Positions 44,745 through 53,544 of a stretch of DNA of 64,000 bases are shown piece after piece. Under the pieces are notes generated by a model. It was not told the DNA's origin. It searched no databases and saw only the letters and a list, made by a program, of their open reading frames with translations. Source of the DNA: Parasphingorhabdus flavimaris (lineage in GTDB: Bacteria > Pseudomonadota > Alphaproteobacteria > Sphingomonadales > Sphingomonadaceae). The DNA lies in NCBI RefSeq assembly GCF_013371215.1, contig NZ_JABWMH010000001.1:186001-250000 (forward strand). The letters are read 5' to 3'. A program made the translations under genes and the position numbers. How positions within the stretch are numbered: position 1 is the first letter of the stretch; the number at the start of each line of letters is the position of its first letter.

Positions 44745-45967
44745 TTCAGCCGGTACAGATGCATCGCGCCATAAATGGCCGAGCGGTCCTTGCGGGTCAG
44801 CGCCTGTGACAGCTCAGCATCATAATCCCAGGCGGAAAGCAGTTCGTTGGTCACCCGGCCCGGGAGCAAGGTCTCTTCCGCAGCGGTCCGGAACAGCACC
44901 CGCGCGCGCGGCTTGGCGGTCCGGTCGATTTCGCTCCACAGCCGGTTGAGCTGCTGGTCGGTCATCCAGTCCTGCGCGTCGAGCAATATATAGCGATCCA
45001 GCGAACCGGCATCCTGGCTGGCGAGAAAATCGATGAAATTCTGATGGCGGATGTCCAGCTTCTGGCTGCGCTCGCCCAGCCAGTCGAAACTCGCTGCTTC
45101 CAGATAGGGCGGCACCGATCCCGGTTCGGCGCTCTGATAGGCGCGGCCAAAGGCCTGCTGCGCGAAATAATTGTCGACCAGCGGAAAATCGCAGGCCAGT
45201 TTGCGGGTCCGCTCGCACAGCACGTCGGCCATATGGCGGTCACCGGCCAGCGCCCGATATTGTGCCGGCGGAATGCCGAGGCCGAACAGCGCCATCGGGT
45301 TGGAACAGAGGAAACGCATCAGCTTCTTGCCGAACAGCGGCCCGATATGCCGTTCGAACAATTCAATCTGTTCCTCGCGCGTCCGCGCCGCCATCATCAG
45401 CGACGGCTTCGCGCCGCCGAGCCGCCCCAATATATGCACCAGCCCGATAAAATTGCCGAGCAGGCCCTTGCGATAGAAACCCTTGGCAAAACCGTTGATC
45501 CGCCGGCGTCCGAAATGGTCGCGTCCGTCCCAATATTTGCGGCTGGCTTCGTCGAGATGCGGTCGTAGCCGGTCGCGATAGACAGCAAGATTTTCCTTGT
45601 GATCGGCCCGACCGAAAAAGCGGAAGAAATCCTCGTGGCTGTCCAATTGCTGTGCCGCCACCGATTTCAGCCGGTTGAGCGCGATATGGGCGGCATTGAG
45701 ATCGACGGCAGTGATCTTCGCCGGATTGGCGCGCAGATAGGACAGGGCGTTGCATCCGCCGCTGGCAATGGTGACGATATGGTGATCCGGCCGGATGTCC
45801 AGCGCCTCCATGTCGGCAACCGGATCTTCCCAGATTTGCGGATAGACCAGCCCGCGAAAGGCGAGCGAGAAGGCCCGCTCGAGCAGCCCGGCCTTGCTCG
45901 CCCGGTTCTGCAATATCGCATCGTTCAATATGGTGGACTGTTTGACGAAACCCGCTTGTGCGCTCAT
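44741..45967 (-). CDS. btaA: BtaA, SAM:diacylglycerol 3-amino-3-carboxypropyltransferase
   Basis: 408-residue DUF3419 protein that joins the aminocarboxypropyl group of SAM to diacylglycerol, the first step of betaine lipid synthesis. Family blocks are YPQIWEDPVADMEAL, IASGGCNALSYL (SAM site), AVDLNAAHIALN and the C-terminal RYILLDAQDWM. Betaine lipids replace phospholipids when phosphate is scarce. GGAGAGG precedes the ATG at 45967, and a Pho box lies 60 bp upstream. It is divergent from the radical SAM gene. Confidence 0.93.
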   Translation of the reverse strand: MSAQAGFVKQSTILNDAILQNRASKAGLLERAFSLAFRGLVYPQIWEDPVADMEALDIRPDHHIVTIASGGCNALSYLRANPAKITAVDLNAAHIALNRLKSVAAQQLDSHEDFFRFFGRADHKENLAVYRDRLRPHLDEASRKYWDGRDHFGRRRINGFAKGFYRKGLLGNFIGLVHILGRLGGAKPSLMMAARTREEQIELFERHIGPLFGKKLMRFLCSNPMALFGLGIPPAQYRALAGDRHMADVLCERTRKLACDFPLVDNYFAQQAFGRAYQSAEPGSVPPYLEAASFDWLGERSQKLDIRHQNFIDFLASQDAGSLDRYILLDAQDWMTDQQLNRLWSEIDRTAKPRARVLFRTAAEETLLPGRVTNELLSAWDYDAELSQALTRKDRSAIYGAMHLYRLK

Positions 45968-46026
45968 GAAGCCTCTCCAATCGTCTGGATCATGATGGGC
46001 ATTTAGCCCGATGCAATGACCGCCGC

Positions 46027-46044
46027 GTGACCGGCGTGTGACAG
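46027..46044 (-). promoter_or_regulatory. Pho box upstream of btaAB
   Basis: On the minus strand CTGTCAC-ACGC-CGGTCAC: two 7-bp direct repeats with 4-bp spacer, the PhoB-binding layout (consensus CTGTCAT-N4-CTGTCAT; 6 and 5 matches). It points toward btaA and ends 59 bp before its start codon. Confidence 0.78.
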
Positions 46045-46142
46045 GATTGAGACGGCGGAGCGGGATTTAAGGGCGCCCGACATTCGGCGAAAATCCTAAT
46101 CCATGCTATTGAACAAAACGGGAACATGGATTAGGACAGGCC

Positions 46143-47384
46143 ATGTCAAAAATTTCCCGCTCCGATAAACTGGCGATTCTCGCGGACGCCGCGAAATATG
46201 ATGCGTCCTGTGCCTCGAGCGGCTCGGTCAAGCGCAATTCCGCTAAATCGGGGGGCATCGGCTCGACCGGCGGCATGGGCATCTGCCACAGCTATGCGCC
46301 GGACGGCCGCTGTATCTCGCTGCTGAAAATCCTGATGACCAACTATTGCATGTTCGACTGTCTCTATTGCATCAACCGCTCGTCCAGCAACGTCCGGCGC
46401 GCCGCGTTCACGGTGCAGGAAATTGTCGATCTCACGCTGGATTTCTACAAGCGCAATTATATCGAGGGGCTGTTCCTTTCCTCCGGCATCATCCGCAGTC
46501 CGGACTATACGATGGAGCAACTGGTCGAGGTCGCCCGTCGCCTGCGGGAGGTGCACAAGTTCGGTGGCTATATCCATCTCAAAACCATTCCCGAAGCGGA
46601 TCCGGAACTGCTCAGGCAGGCGGGCCAATATGCCGATCGTCTGTCGATCAACATCGAACTGCCCGACGATGAATCGATCGCCCGGCTGGCACCGGAAAAG
46701 GACGGCAAGCTGATCCGCCGCACCATGGACAATCTCGGCAAAAAGGTGCGCGAGGCCAAGGCGGAGCGCAAAAGCTCGCGCAAGGCGCCGCTGTTCGCGC
46801 CGGGCGGCCACAGCACCCAGATGATCATAGGCGCCGACGCATCCGACGATGCCAAGATCCTGACCACCAGCAACGGGCTCTATGGCAGCTATGGCCTGAA
46901 GCGCGTCTATTATTCGGCCTTCAGCCCGATCCCCGACGCCAGCAGCAACCTGCCGGTGCAGGCGCCGCCCCTGTTGCGCGAGCACCGCCTCTATCAGGCC
47001 GACTGGCTGCTGCGTTTCTACGGCTTTTCCGTCGCGGAAATCATGGAGGGCGGTTCGGCTGGCCAGCTCGACCTGACCATTGATCCGAAACTCGCATGGG
47101 CGCTGCAAAACCGCGCAGGCTTTCCGGTCAATATCAATCTGGCCGACAAGGAAAGCCTGCTGCGCATTCCCGGGCTGGGCGGCAAGGGCGTGGGCAAGAT
47201 ATTGCAGGCCCGCCGCTTTACCGCCCTGCGGCTGGCCGACCTCGAACGCATTTGCCAGTCGGTGAAGAAGATTTTGCCGTTCATCACCACCGCTGACTGG
47301 CACCCCGGCAAGCAGCTGGATTCCCTCAATCTCTACGACCGGCTGAAGCCGCCTCCCGAGCAGCTCAGCCTGTTTGGGGCCTGA
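46143..47384 (+). CDS. Putative DNA modification/repair radical SAM protein
   Basis: 413-residue radical SAM enzyme of the group named 'putative DNA modification/repair radical SAM protein'. The iron-sulfur ligand motif is NYCMFDCLYC (C-x3-C-x2-C). FLSSGI and the SINIELPDDESI block are typical. The C-terminus carries a helix-hairpin-helix (NLADKESLLRIPGLGGKGVGKI), a DNA-binding element. It always tends to pair with the downstream DUF4130-UdgX type gene, as here (5-bp gap). The chemistry is not known; lesion reversal or modification of a DNA base is the family guess. Confidence 0.9.
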   Translation: MSKISRSDKLAILADAAKYDASCASSGSVKRNSAKSGGIGSTGGMGICHSYAPDGRCISLLKILMTNYCMFDCLYCINRSSSNVRRAAFTVQEIVDLTLDFYKRNYIEGLFLSSGIIRSPDYTMEQLVEVARRLREVHKFGGYIHLKTIPEADPELLRQAGQYADRLSINIELPDDESIARLAPEKDGKLIRRTMDNLGKKVREAKAERKSSRKAPLFAPGGHSTQMIIGADASDDAKILTTSNGLYGSYGLKRVYYSAFSPIPDASSNLPVQAPPLLREHRLYQADWLLRFYGFSVAEIMEGGSAGQLDLTIDPKLAWALQNRAGFPVNINLADKESLLRIPGLGGKGVGKILQARRFTALRLADLERICQSVKKILPFITTADWHPGKQLDSLNLYDRLKPPPEQLSLFGA

Positions 47385-47389
47385 CGGCC

Positions 47390-48871
47390 ATGAACATGAT
47401 GACTGCTCCTATTCAGGGCGCGTACCGGATCACGCTGGCCAGCGAAGTCGACCGGGACGGCTGGCGCGACCATGCGCGGCGGCTGTTGCAGGCAGGCATC
47501 GCGCCGGAGCAGGTGACCTGGACGGTCGAGGGGCGGCGGGAGGCAGGCGAACTGGATCTGTCACCATCCGCGATCTTTCCGGAACAAGGCAGCGATCCGA
47601 TCGCGCCTCCTGTCCGCATATCAAAAACGCTGCTGTCGCTGATCAACACCGCGCTGCTGCACAGCAACGAGGACCGTTTCGATCTGGCCTATCGCATCCT
47701 CTATCGCGCGCAATCGATTCCCGGTCTGCACCGCAATCCTGCCGACCCGGATATGCTCAAACTCAACCGCCACGCCAAGGCGATCCGCCGCGACATCCAC
47801 AAGATGCACGCTTTCGTCCGCTTCCGTAAAATCGGTGACAGCGCAGGCCGCGAGCAATTTGTCGCCTGGTTCGAACCGGACCATCATATCACCCAAGCGG
47901 TCGCGCCCTTTTTTCGCAACCGCTTCACCGGCATGGACTGGCTGATCGTCACCCCCGGCGCCAGCATCGCCTGGGACGGACAAAAGCTCTCGGTCGGGCC
48001 CGGTGGCTGCAAGGATGACGTGCCGCAAGAGGATGTGATCGAGGCGGAATGGCGGACTTACTACGCCAATATCTTCAACCCCGCCCGGGTCAAGATCGGC
48101 GCGATGAAGTCCGAAATGCCGATGAAATACTGGAAAAACCTGCCCGAAGCCGAACTGATCCCCTCGCTGCTGGAACAGGCCGGGACGCGGGTCGAGGCGA
48201 TGGTGGCGCGCGGGCAGGAGGATATGTTATTCGAGGACAGGATGGACAAACCGGCCGCCAATTTGCCGACCTCGCTGGACCAGCTTTACACGCTGCTCGA
48301 ACAGCAGACCGACGCGCCGATGGAGAAATTCTCCGACCGGCTGGTGCGCGGAATCGGCCCCGACCACGCCGATCTCATGATCATCGGCGAACAGCCCGGC
48401 GATCAGGAGGACAGGGAGGGCAGGCCCTTCGTCGGGCCGGCCGGCCAGTTGCTCGACCGGGTCTTCGAGGAAACCGGGATCGACCGGCAGCAGACATTCC
48501 TGACCAACGCGGTAAAACGCTTCAAATATACGCAGCGGGGCAAGCGGCGGCTCCACGAAACGCCGAACGTCGGCGAGATCAACTACTATCGCTGGTGGAT
48601 CGAACAGGAGATACGGCTGGTCGATCCCAGGCTGGTCGTCGCACTGGGCGCAACTGCCGCCCGCAGCCTGACCGGAAAGCCGGTGAAAATCTCCCGCCAT
48701 CGCGGCGAGATATTATCCGGCGCCGACGGCCGCTCGATCCTGATCACCGTGCATCCGTCCTATCTGCTGCGCATCCCCGACGAGCAGGGCCGTCAGGTCG
48801 AATATGCCAAATTCGTCCGCGATCTGCAGCTGGCGAACCAATTCGTGCGTCAGGAGCGGACATCGCGATGA
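47390..48871 (+). CDS. DUF4130 - UdgX fusion (uracil-DNA binding/repair protein)
   Basis: 493-residue two-domain protein. Residues 1-250 form a DUF4130 domain (LAYRILYRAQSIPG, HKMHAFVRFRKIG, FFRNRF, MDWLIVTPGASIAWDGQ). Residues about 285-490 form a UdgX-type uracil-DNA glycosylase: GEQPGDQEDREGRPFVGPAG, NAVKRFKYTQRGKRRLHETPN and VTVHPS-like ITVHPSYLLR. KRRLH contains the histidine with which UdgX bonds to the abasic site. The cysteines that hold the 4Fe-4S cluster in family 4/UdgX enzymes are missing: there is no CxxC before the GEQPG block, and Tyr replaces Cys in INYYRWW. The whole protein has one Cys, in the DUF4130 part. Confidence 0.9.
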   Translation: MNMMTAPIQGAYRITLASEVDRDGWRDHARRLLQAGIAPEQVTWTVEGRREAGELDLSPSAIFPEQGSDPIAPPVRISKTLLSLINTALLHSNEDRFDLAYRILYRAQSIPGLHRNPADPDMLKLNRHAKAIRRDIHKMHAFVRFRKIGDSAGREQFVAWFEPDHHITQAVAPFFRNRFTGMDWLIVTPGASIAWDGQKLSVGPGGCKDDVPQEDVIEAEWRTYYANIFNPARVKIGAMKSEMPMKYWKNLPEAELIPSLLEQAGTRVEAMVARGQEDMLFEDRMDKPAANLPTSLDQLYTLLEQQTDAPMEKFSDRLVRGIGPDHADLMIIGEQPGDQEDREGRPFVGPAGQLLDRVFEETGIDRQQTFLTNAVKRFKYTQRGKRRLHETPNVGEINYYRWWIEQEIRLVDPRLVVALGATAARSLTGKPVKISRHRGEILSGADGRSILITVHPSYLLRIPDEQGRQVEYAKFVRDLQLANQFVRQERTSR

Positions 48872-48884
48872 TGTCCGTTCACTT

Positions 48885-50123
48885 TTACGCGGCCAGCCCG
48901 CGCTGCAGATCGAGGCCGCTCGGTGCCTGAAAGAGGCGCAGCCCGAATTCGGGCAGGATCGCGAGCATATGATCGAAAATATCCGACTGGATATCTTCAT
49001 ATTCATTCCAGTCGGTCGTGTTGGTGAAGCAGTAAATCTCTACTGGCAGCCCTTGAGCCGTCGGATCAAGCTGGCGTACCAGCAGCGTCATCCCGCCGGT
49101 AATATGGCTGTTGGCGCGCAGATATTCGACGACATAGGCGCGAAAGGTGCCGATATTGGTGACCCGGCGGGCGTTGACCTCGTCGCGTCCGGCTTTCTCG
49201 ATCGGGGCGTTCCATTCGCCCAGTTCGGCTTGCTTGTGGCCGAGATATTCGTCGAGCAGCTGAAAGCGTCGAAACCCGTCCTTTTCCTCGCGCGTCAGAA
49301 AACGGATGCCATTTTGGTCGATGAAGATCGACCGCTTGATCCGCCTGCCGCCCGCTTCGGACATGCCGCGCCAGTTCTTGAAGCTCTCCGAGATCAGGCG
49401 ATGCGTGGGAATGGTGGTGATCGTCTTGTCCCAGTTCTGCACCTTGACGGTGTGCAGGGCAATATCGATGACATCGCCGTCGGCGTTGAGCGCCGGCATC
49501 TCGATCCAGTCGCCGACCCGCAGCATGTCGTTAGACGTGAGTTGAACGGACGCAACCAGCGACAGCAGCGTGTCCTTGAACACCAGAAGGATTACCGCTG
49601 CCATCGCACCGAGGCCTGACAGGAGCAGCAGGGGCGATTCATCCATCAGCGCGGAGATGATCAGGATCGTCGCGCTGACATAGAGGATGATCTTGAGCAG
49701 CTGAATATAGCCCTTGATCGGCCGTGTCGCAGAACTTGGTCGATGCTCGTATATGTCGTTGGCAAGGGTGAGCGCCTTGCTCAGCGCCATCGCGATGAAC
49801 AGGATGATCGAGGCGGACACCACATTGCTGATCAGAGTGATTACCGGTGCTGGCAAATGGGGAACCGCACCAACGCCGTTCGAGATGATAAGCGCCGGAA
49901 CGATATTGGCCAGTCGTGCCGCGACCGGAACCGGCGTGATGTCGTCATAGGGCATCCAGCGCGTAACGATGCGCAGCACGATATGCTTGATGATGAAATT
50001 GGCGACCCACGCAATGGCAAGGAGGATGCAGATGCCGACAAGCGTTTGGCCTGAGGGCGCGAGGTTGGGAAGGAAGGGAATGCTATCTATGATGGATAGG
50101 CTTTCGCTCTGAAATTGCTGCAT
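48885..50123 (-). CDS. MscS-family mechanosensitive channel (YbdG-like)
   Basis: 412-residue inner-membrane protein. About five membrane segments reach residue 190 (LVGICILLAIAWVANFIIKHI, ALIISNGVGAVPHL, SASIILFIAMALSKAL, ILYVSATILIISAL, LLLLSGLGAMAAVILLVFKDTLLSLVAS), the last being the pore helix. The MscS beta-domain follows (LRVGDWIEMPALNADGDVIDIALHTVKVQNWD, ITTIPTHRLISESFKNW). The large C-terminal domain is YbdG-like. It should release solutes on hypo-osmotic shock. ATG 50123 (MQQFQSES) is used; the longer frame upstream reads into the antiporter promoter. Confidence 0.92.
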   Translation of the reverse strand: MQQFQSESLSIIDSIPFLPNLAPSGQTLVGICILLAIAWVANFIIKHIVLRIVTRWMPYDDITPVPVAARLANIVPALIISNGVGAVPHLPAPVITLISNVVSASIILFIAMALSKALTLANDIYEHRPSSATRPIKGYIQLLKIILYVSATILIISALMDESPLLLLSGLGAMAAVILLVFKDTLLSLVASVQLTSNDMLRVGDWIEMPALNADGDVIDIALHTVKVQNWDKTITTIPTHRLISESFKNWRGMSEAGGRRIKRSIFIDQNGIRFLTREEKDGFRRFQLLDEYLGHKQAELGEWNAPIEKAGRDEVNARRVTNIGTFRAYVVEYLRANSHITGGMTLLVRQLDPTAQGLPVEIYCFTNTTDWNEYEDIQSDIFDHMLAILPEFGLRLFQAPSGLDLQRGLAA

Positions 50124-50283
50124 GGCGTCATGCCCGCACGGATGGCGGGCTCTGTCTCCGTTTTCGGGGGATGTGAGGCGAGGACGAATTATGACCGGCG
50201 GCACCGGCAGTGTCAACTCCGGCGACTCAGGGTTTTTCACCTCTCGACATGCCACTCCGCTTGCTATTAAGTGTTGCTCAACA

Positions 50284-50292
50284 CCCCCCCCC
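50284..50292. repeat. C9 homopolymer upstream of the antiporter gene
   Basis: Nine consecutive cytosines lie one base before a possible ATG (50294) and 16 bp before the chosen start (50309). Such tracts can slip during replication, or reflect a base-calling error. Confidence 0.8.
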
Positions 50293-50308
50293 GATGGTCA
50301 GGAGTTAT

Positions 50309-51499
50309 ATGGCTTTCTTCAACACCGAAATGACCTTGCTCATATTGGGTGTCATCCTCCTCGCCACCGTTCTCGCCGGAACCTTGTCCAGCCGCTTCGG
50401 ATTTCCGGCGCTGGTCGGATTTATCGGTCTCGGCATATTGGCCGGGGTCGAGGGGCCGGGCGGCTTCTATTTTGAAAATTTCGAACTGACCCAGGGGATT
50501 GGCATAGCCTGCCTGCTGTTCATCCTGTTCTCCGGTGGCATGGACACCGATTGGCGCGACGTTCGGCGGATGGCGGCCCCGGCCTTGCTGCTCGCCACCA
50601 TCGGCGTTCTGGTCAGCGCCGGCATCGTCGCACTTTCCGCGATTTTCATTCTGGGTTTCGGTCCGCTGCAGGGTGCATTGCTGGGTGCGGTTATCGCATC
50701 GACCGATGCTGCAGCGGTATTTGCCGTCCTGCGTTCCTCCGGTCTCGATCTTCACGGCGATGTCCCGGCGCTGATCGAAACCGAATCCGGGTCCAACGAT
50801 CCGATGGCAATCTTTCTTGTCGGCGCGGCGCTGTTCCTGATCGAAAGTCCCACGGCGTCTCCCCTGCAGCTTGCGCCCGATTTTGCCATCCAGATGGTGA
50901 TGGGCGCTATCGTCGGTGTCGGTGTCGGCTTCGGAATGCCCGAAATTCTCAAACGCGGCGGCTATCAACAGGGCGGCCTGGCTTTTGTCATCTCGATTGC
51001 AGCCGCGCTGATCGCCTTCGGTCTTGCCGAAGTGCTTGCCGGGAACGGTTTTCTCGCCAGCTATGTCGCCGGCATCGTTGCCGGTAACAGGACCTATGCC
51101 GCCAAAGCAACCGTGTCCGGCTTTCAGGACGGAATGGCCTGGCTCTCGCAGGTGGTGATGTTCTTCACTCTTGGACTGCTGGTCACGCCCTCCAACCTCG
51201 GACCTGTCATCGTTCCAGGGCTTTCCATCACTTTCATCCTGATGTTCGTCGCCCGACCGCTCAGCGTTTTCATCTGCCTCGCACCTTTCCGCCAGTTCGA
51301 CTGGCGATCGAAGCTGTTCGTGTCCTGGGCCGGTCTGCGCGGCGCAGTGCCCATCGTGCTTGCGACATTCCCGATGGTTGCCGGCGTGCCGGGTGCCTTC
51401 GCGATCTTCAATGTCGTCTTCTTCGTCGTGCTGCTGTCCAGCGTCATCCAGGGACCGACGATAAAATGGGCAGCGGACCGTCTCGGCGTCAGAAGCTGA
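50309..51499 (+). CDS. Cation/proton antiporter, NhaP/CvrA type
   Basis: 396-residue CPA1-family antiporter with about twelve membrane segments. The ion-site region ETESGSNDPMAIFL carries the paired Asn-Asp of CPA1 exchangers, preceded by AVIASTDAAAVFAVLRSSG. SWAGLRGAVPIVLATFPM near the end is also typical. Potassium or sodium export against protons is likely. The C-terminal TrkA_C/regulatory domain found in longer CvrA proteins is absent. AGGAG stands before ATG 50309; ATG 50294 is also possible. It is divergent from the MscS-type channel, and both serve osmotic balance. Confidence 0.9.
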   Translation: MAFFNTEMTLLILGVILLATVLAGTLSSRFGFPALVGFIGLGILAGVEGPGGFYFENFELTQGIGIACLLFILFSGGMDTDWRDVRRMAAPALLLATIGVLVSAGIVALSAIFILGFGPLQGALLGAVIASTDAAAVFAVLRSSGLDLHGDVPALIETESGSNDPMAIFLVGAALFLIESPTASPLQLAPDFAIQMVMGAIVGVGVGFGMPEILKRGGYQQGGLAFVISIAAALIAFGLAEVLAGNGFLASYVAGIVAGNRTYAAKATVSGFQDGMAWLSQVVMFFTLGLLVTPSNLGPVIVPGLSITFILMFVARPLSVFICLAPFRQFDWRSKLFVSWAGLRGAVPIVLATFPMVAGVPGAFAIFNVVFFVVLLSSVIQGPTIKWAADRLGVRS

Positions 51500-51530
51500 C
51501 TATCTGACGCCTGAAGCGTTCAAGGCCGGC

Positions 51531-52817
51531 CTAGAAACCGAAGCCCAGCGAAAATCCGATCGCGGTTTCGGCAAGCCGGATATTCGCCTCGCCGCCGCCA
51601 AAGGGGGCCGGGATTGATCCGGAACCATTGACCGTCTGGCGCGGCGCGCGCATGGCATAGCCGGTGATCTCGAATTTCTCCGATAGTTTGTGCGTCGCTC
51701 CGACGGTGTAGTGATCGCGGACCACGCCGGGCGCCAATATATTGAGCAATGTTTCCGACTGCGGGACCGGGTTGTCGGAACGGCCATAGCCTGCGCGCAG
51801 GGTCAGCTTGTCGCTGGCCTGATAGACCGCGCCGACCTTCCAGACATCGATATCGTCCCAGCCGAAGCCGGGGCCGTTGTCCGCGCCGAACGGGACGCCC
51901 TGAAGCAAAGACGAAATCGGGTTGCCGACCGAATTGACGCCCGAATATTCGATATGCTTGAAATCCGCGCCCAGGGTCAGCCGCGGCGTCGCGTCGACCG
52001 AGACGCCCGCGCCCCAGGACGCCGGCATGTTGAACCCGCCCTGTTCCGCGAACAATCCGGCATAGCGGTCGAATTCGGTGGTCCAGACCTCCGACTGATA
52101 GAAAGCCCCGACGCGGACATTGTCACCAAAACTGCCGAGATAGCCGACACGAAATCCGGCACCAAAGGCCCAGTCCTCGCCGCGATTGGAGAAATTGGCA
52201 GGATCCTGCGAATTGGCTGCGAATGGCTGGATACCTGTGGCTTCAAAGCTTTGGACGACGAAATGCGGTGAAAGGCCAAGGCTCTGCCCCTCGGCAAATT
52301 CCACGGCGATGGTCGGCGCGATCGAAATCTGCCGCAGGTTCACGCCGGCCGGTCCGGTGGCACCGAAGCTGGCGAACGGGTTGGTCTTGTAGGCGGTGTT
52401 CATGCCGCCATTGCCGTTGACCGCAAGGCCGACCGAAACCGTATCGGACAAAGGCCTGACATAGGCGAATTCCGGCAAAATAAAGGGATTGGCATCATTG
52501 CCGGAATAGACCCCGTCGAGCCCCGCCTGATTGCCGATAATCTCGGACCCGCGATCGGGGATGAAGACCTCGAAACCGACATCCAGCCGGTGCTCGATGG
52601 CGGTCGCGGATGCCGGGTTGCTGGCGATCGAGAAAGCGTCCTGCGGCATGGCAATCGCCACGCCCCCCGCACCCTTGGCCTTGGCACCGACCCCATTGAG
52701 GAAATAGCCGTCGGTCGCCTGCGCGGTGCCCGGCATGCAAAGCGCCGCACCGGCGAGCAGGATAGCGGCCAGCGAAAGGGCCTGGCGATTGGCGGCAGGG
52801 ACAAGGAAACGGGACAT
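51531..52817 (-). CDS. FadL/OmpP1/TodX outer membrane transport protein
   Basis: 428-residue outer-membrane beta-barrel for long-chain fatty acids or other hydrophobic compounds. The signal peptide ends in GTAQA. The N-terminal hatch motif NGVGAKAKGAGGVAIAMPQDAFSIASNPA matches FadL. Regular amphipathic strands follow, and the protein ends in a phenylalanine (SLGFGF), the barrel-assembly signal. It is convergent with the antiporter, 31 bp apart. Confidence 0.93.
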   Translation of the reverse strand: MSRFLVPAANRQALSLAAILLAGAALCMPGTAQATDGYFLNGVGAKAKGAGGVAIAMPQDAFSIASNPASATAIEHRLDVGFEVFIPDRGSEIIGNQAGLDGVYSGNDANPFILPEFAYVRPLSDTVSVGLAVNGNGGMNTAYKTNPFASFGATGPAGVNLRQISIAPTIAVEFAEGQSLGLSPHFVVQSFEATGIQPFAANSQDPANFSNRGEDWAFGAGFRVGYLGSFGDNVRVGAFYQSEVWTTEFDRYAGLFAEQGGFNMPASWGAGVSVDATPRLTLGADFKHIEYSGVNSVGNPISSLLQGVPFGADNGPGFGWDDIDVWKVGAVYQASDKLTLRAGYGRSDNPVPQSETLLNILAPGVVRDHYTVGATHKLSEKFEITGYAMRAPRQTVNGSGSIPAPFGGGEANIRLAETAIGFSLGFGF

Positions 52818-52999
52818 GACGATACGACTTTCTGTTGATGTACCGGCGGGGTGGGAGAGGGTGTTCGCCGGAGCGCGTCCCTAGCGATCCCGACCCGCGC
52901 GCAGCAAGTTAGGAAAGGTTGCGGGCGACGTAGCTGAGCTTGGCGACGCAGCATGTCTTCGCTGATGACAAGCCGGAGCGAAACAATTAACAGGCGCCG

Positions 53000-53401
53000 A
53001 TGGATTCGATCCGCACCCTGATCCGCAACAACGGTACGCTGGCAGCCTGTCTGCTCGCCGCCGCATTGCTGTTCAAGCTGCTGGTTCCGGCTGGCTATAT
53101 GGTGACGAGCGACAATATGGTGCTGACCGTTGTCATCTGCTCTGATTCCACCGGCGAACAGCTCACGCGAGAGATATCGGTCCCGATGAAAGGGTCTACC
53201 GGCGCGGAGCATGAAAAGGGCAACAATGATTGCCCTTATACCGGACTGGCGAAAAGCGCGGTTGCTGGCGTGGACCTGGCGCTGCTCGCCTCGGCCATCG
53301 CTTTTGTTCTGGCGCTCGCATTCGCGCCGCAGATATCGTCCGGGGCAAGCGATACGGCACGCCTGCGCCCGCCCTCCAGAGGGCCACCGCTGGCTGCCTG
53401 A
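53000..53401 (+). CDS. DUF2946-family protein
   Basis: 133-residue protein with an N-terminal hydrophobic segment (LAACLLAAALLFKLLVPAGYM), an extracytoplasmic loop with two cysteines (VICSD and NNDCPY), a second hydrophobic segment (LALLASAIAFVLALAFA) and a Pro/Arg-rich tail (RLRPPSRGPPLAA). This layout is DUF2946, often found next to TonB receptors and thought to touch metal uptake. It is followed by such a receptor after 143 bp. Function not established. Confidence 0.75.
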   Translation: MDSIRTLIRNNGTLAACLLAAALLFKLLVPAGYMVTSDNMVLTVVICSDSTGEQLTREISVPMKGSTGAEHEKGNNDCPYTGLAKSAVAGVDLALLASAIAFVLALAFAPQISSGASDTARLRPPSRGPPLAA

Positions 53402-53544
53402 CGCAGCTACTCGGCAAAATCCAATGCGCAAAAACGGTGGCGGACCGGCAAGGTCCGTATCGCCATGCGCCATTCATCTAGCCCGATCCGGCTGCGTTCG
53501 AACCGCAATATCATGTTTGAACCCATCAATATCGGATACCCATA

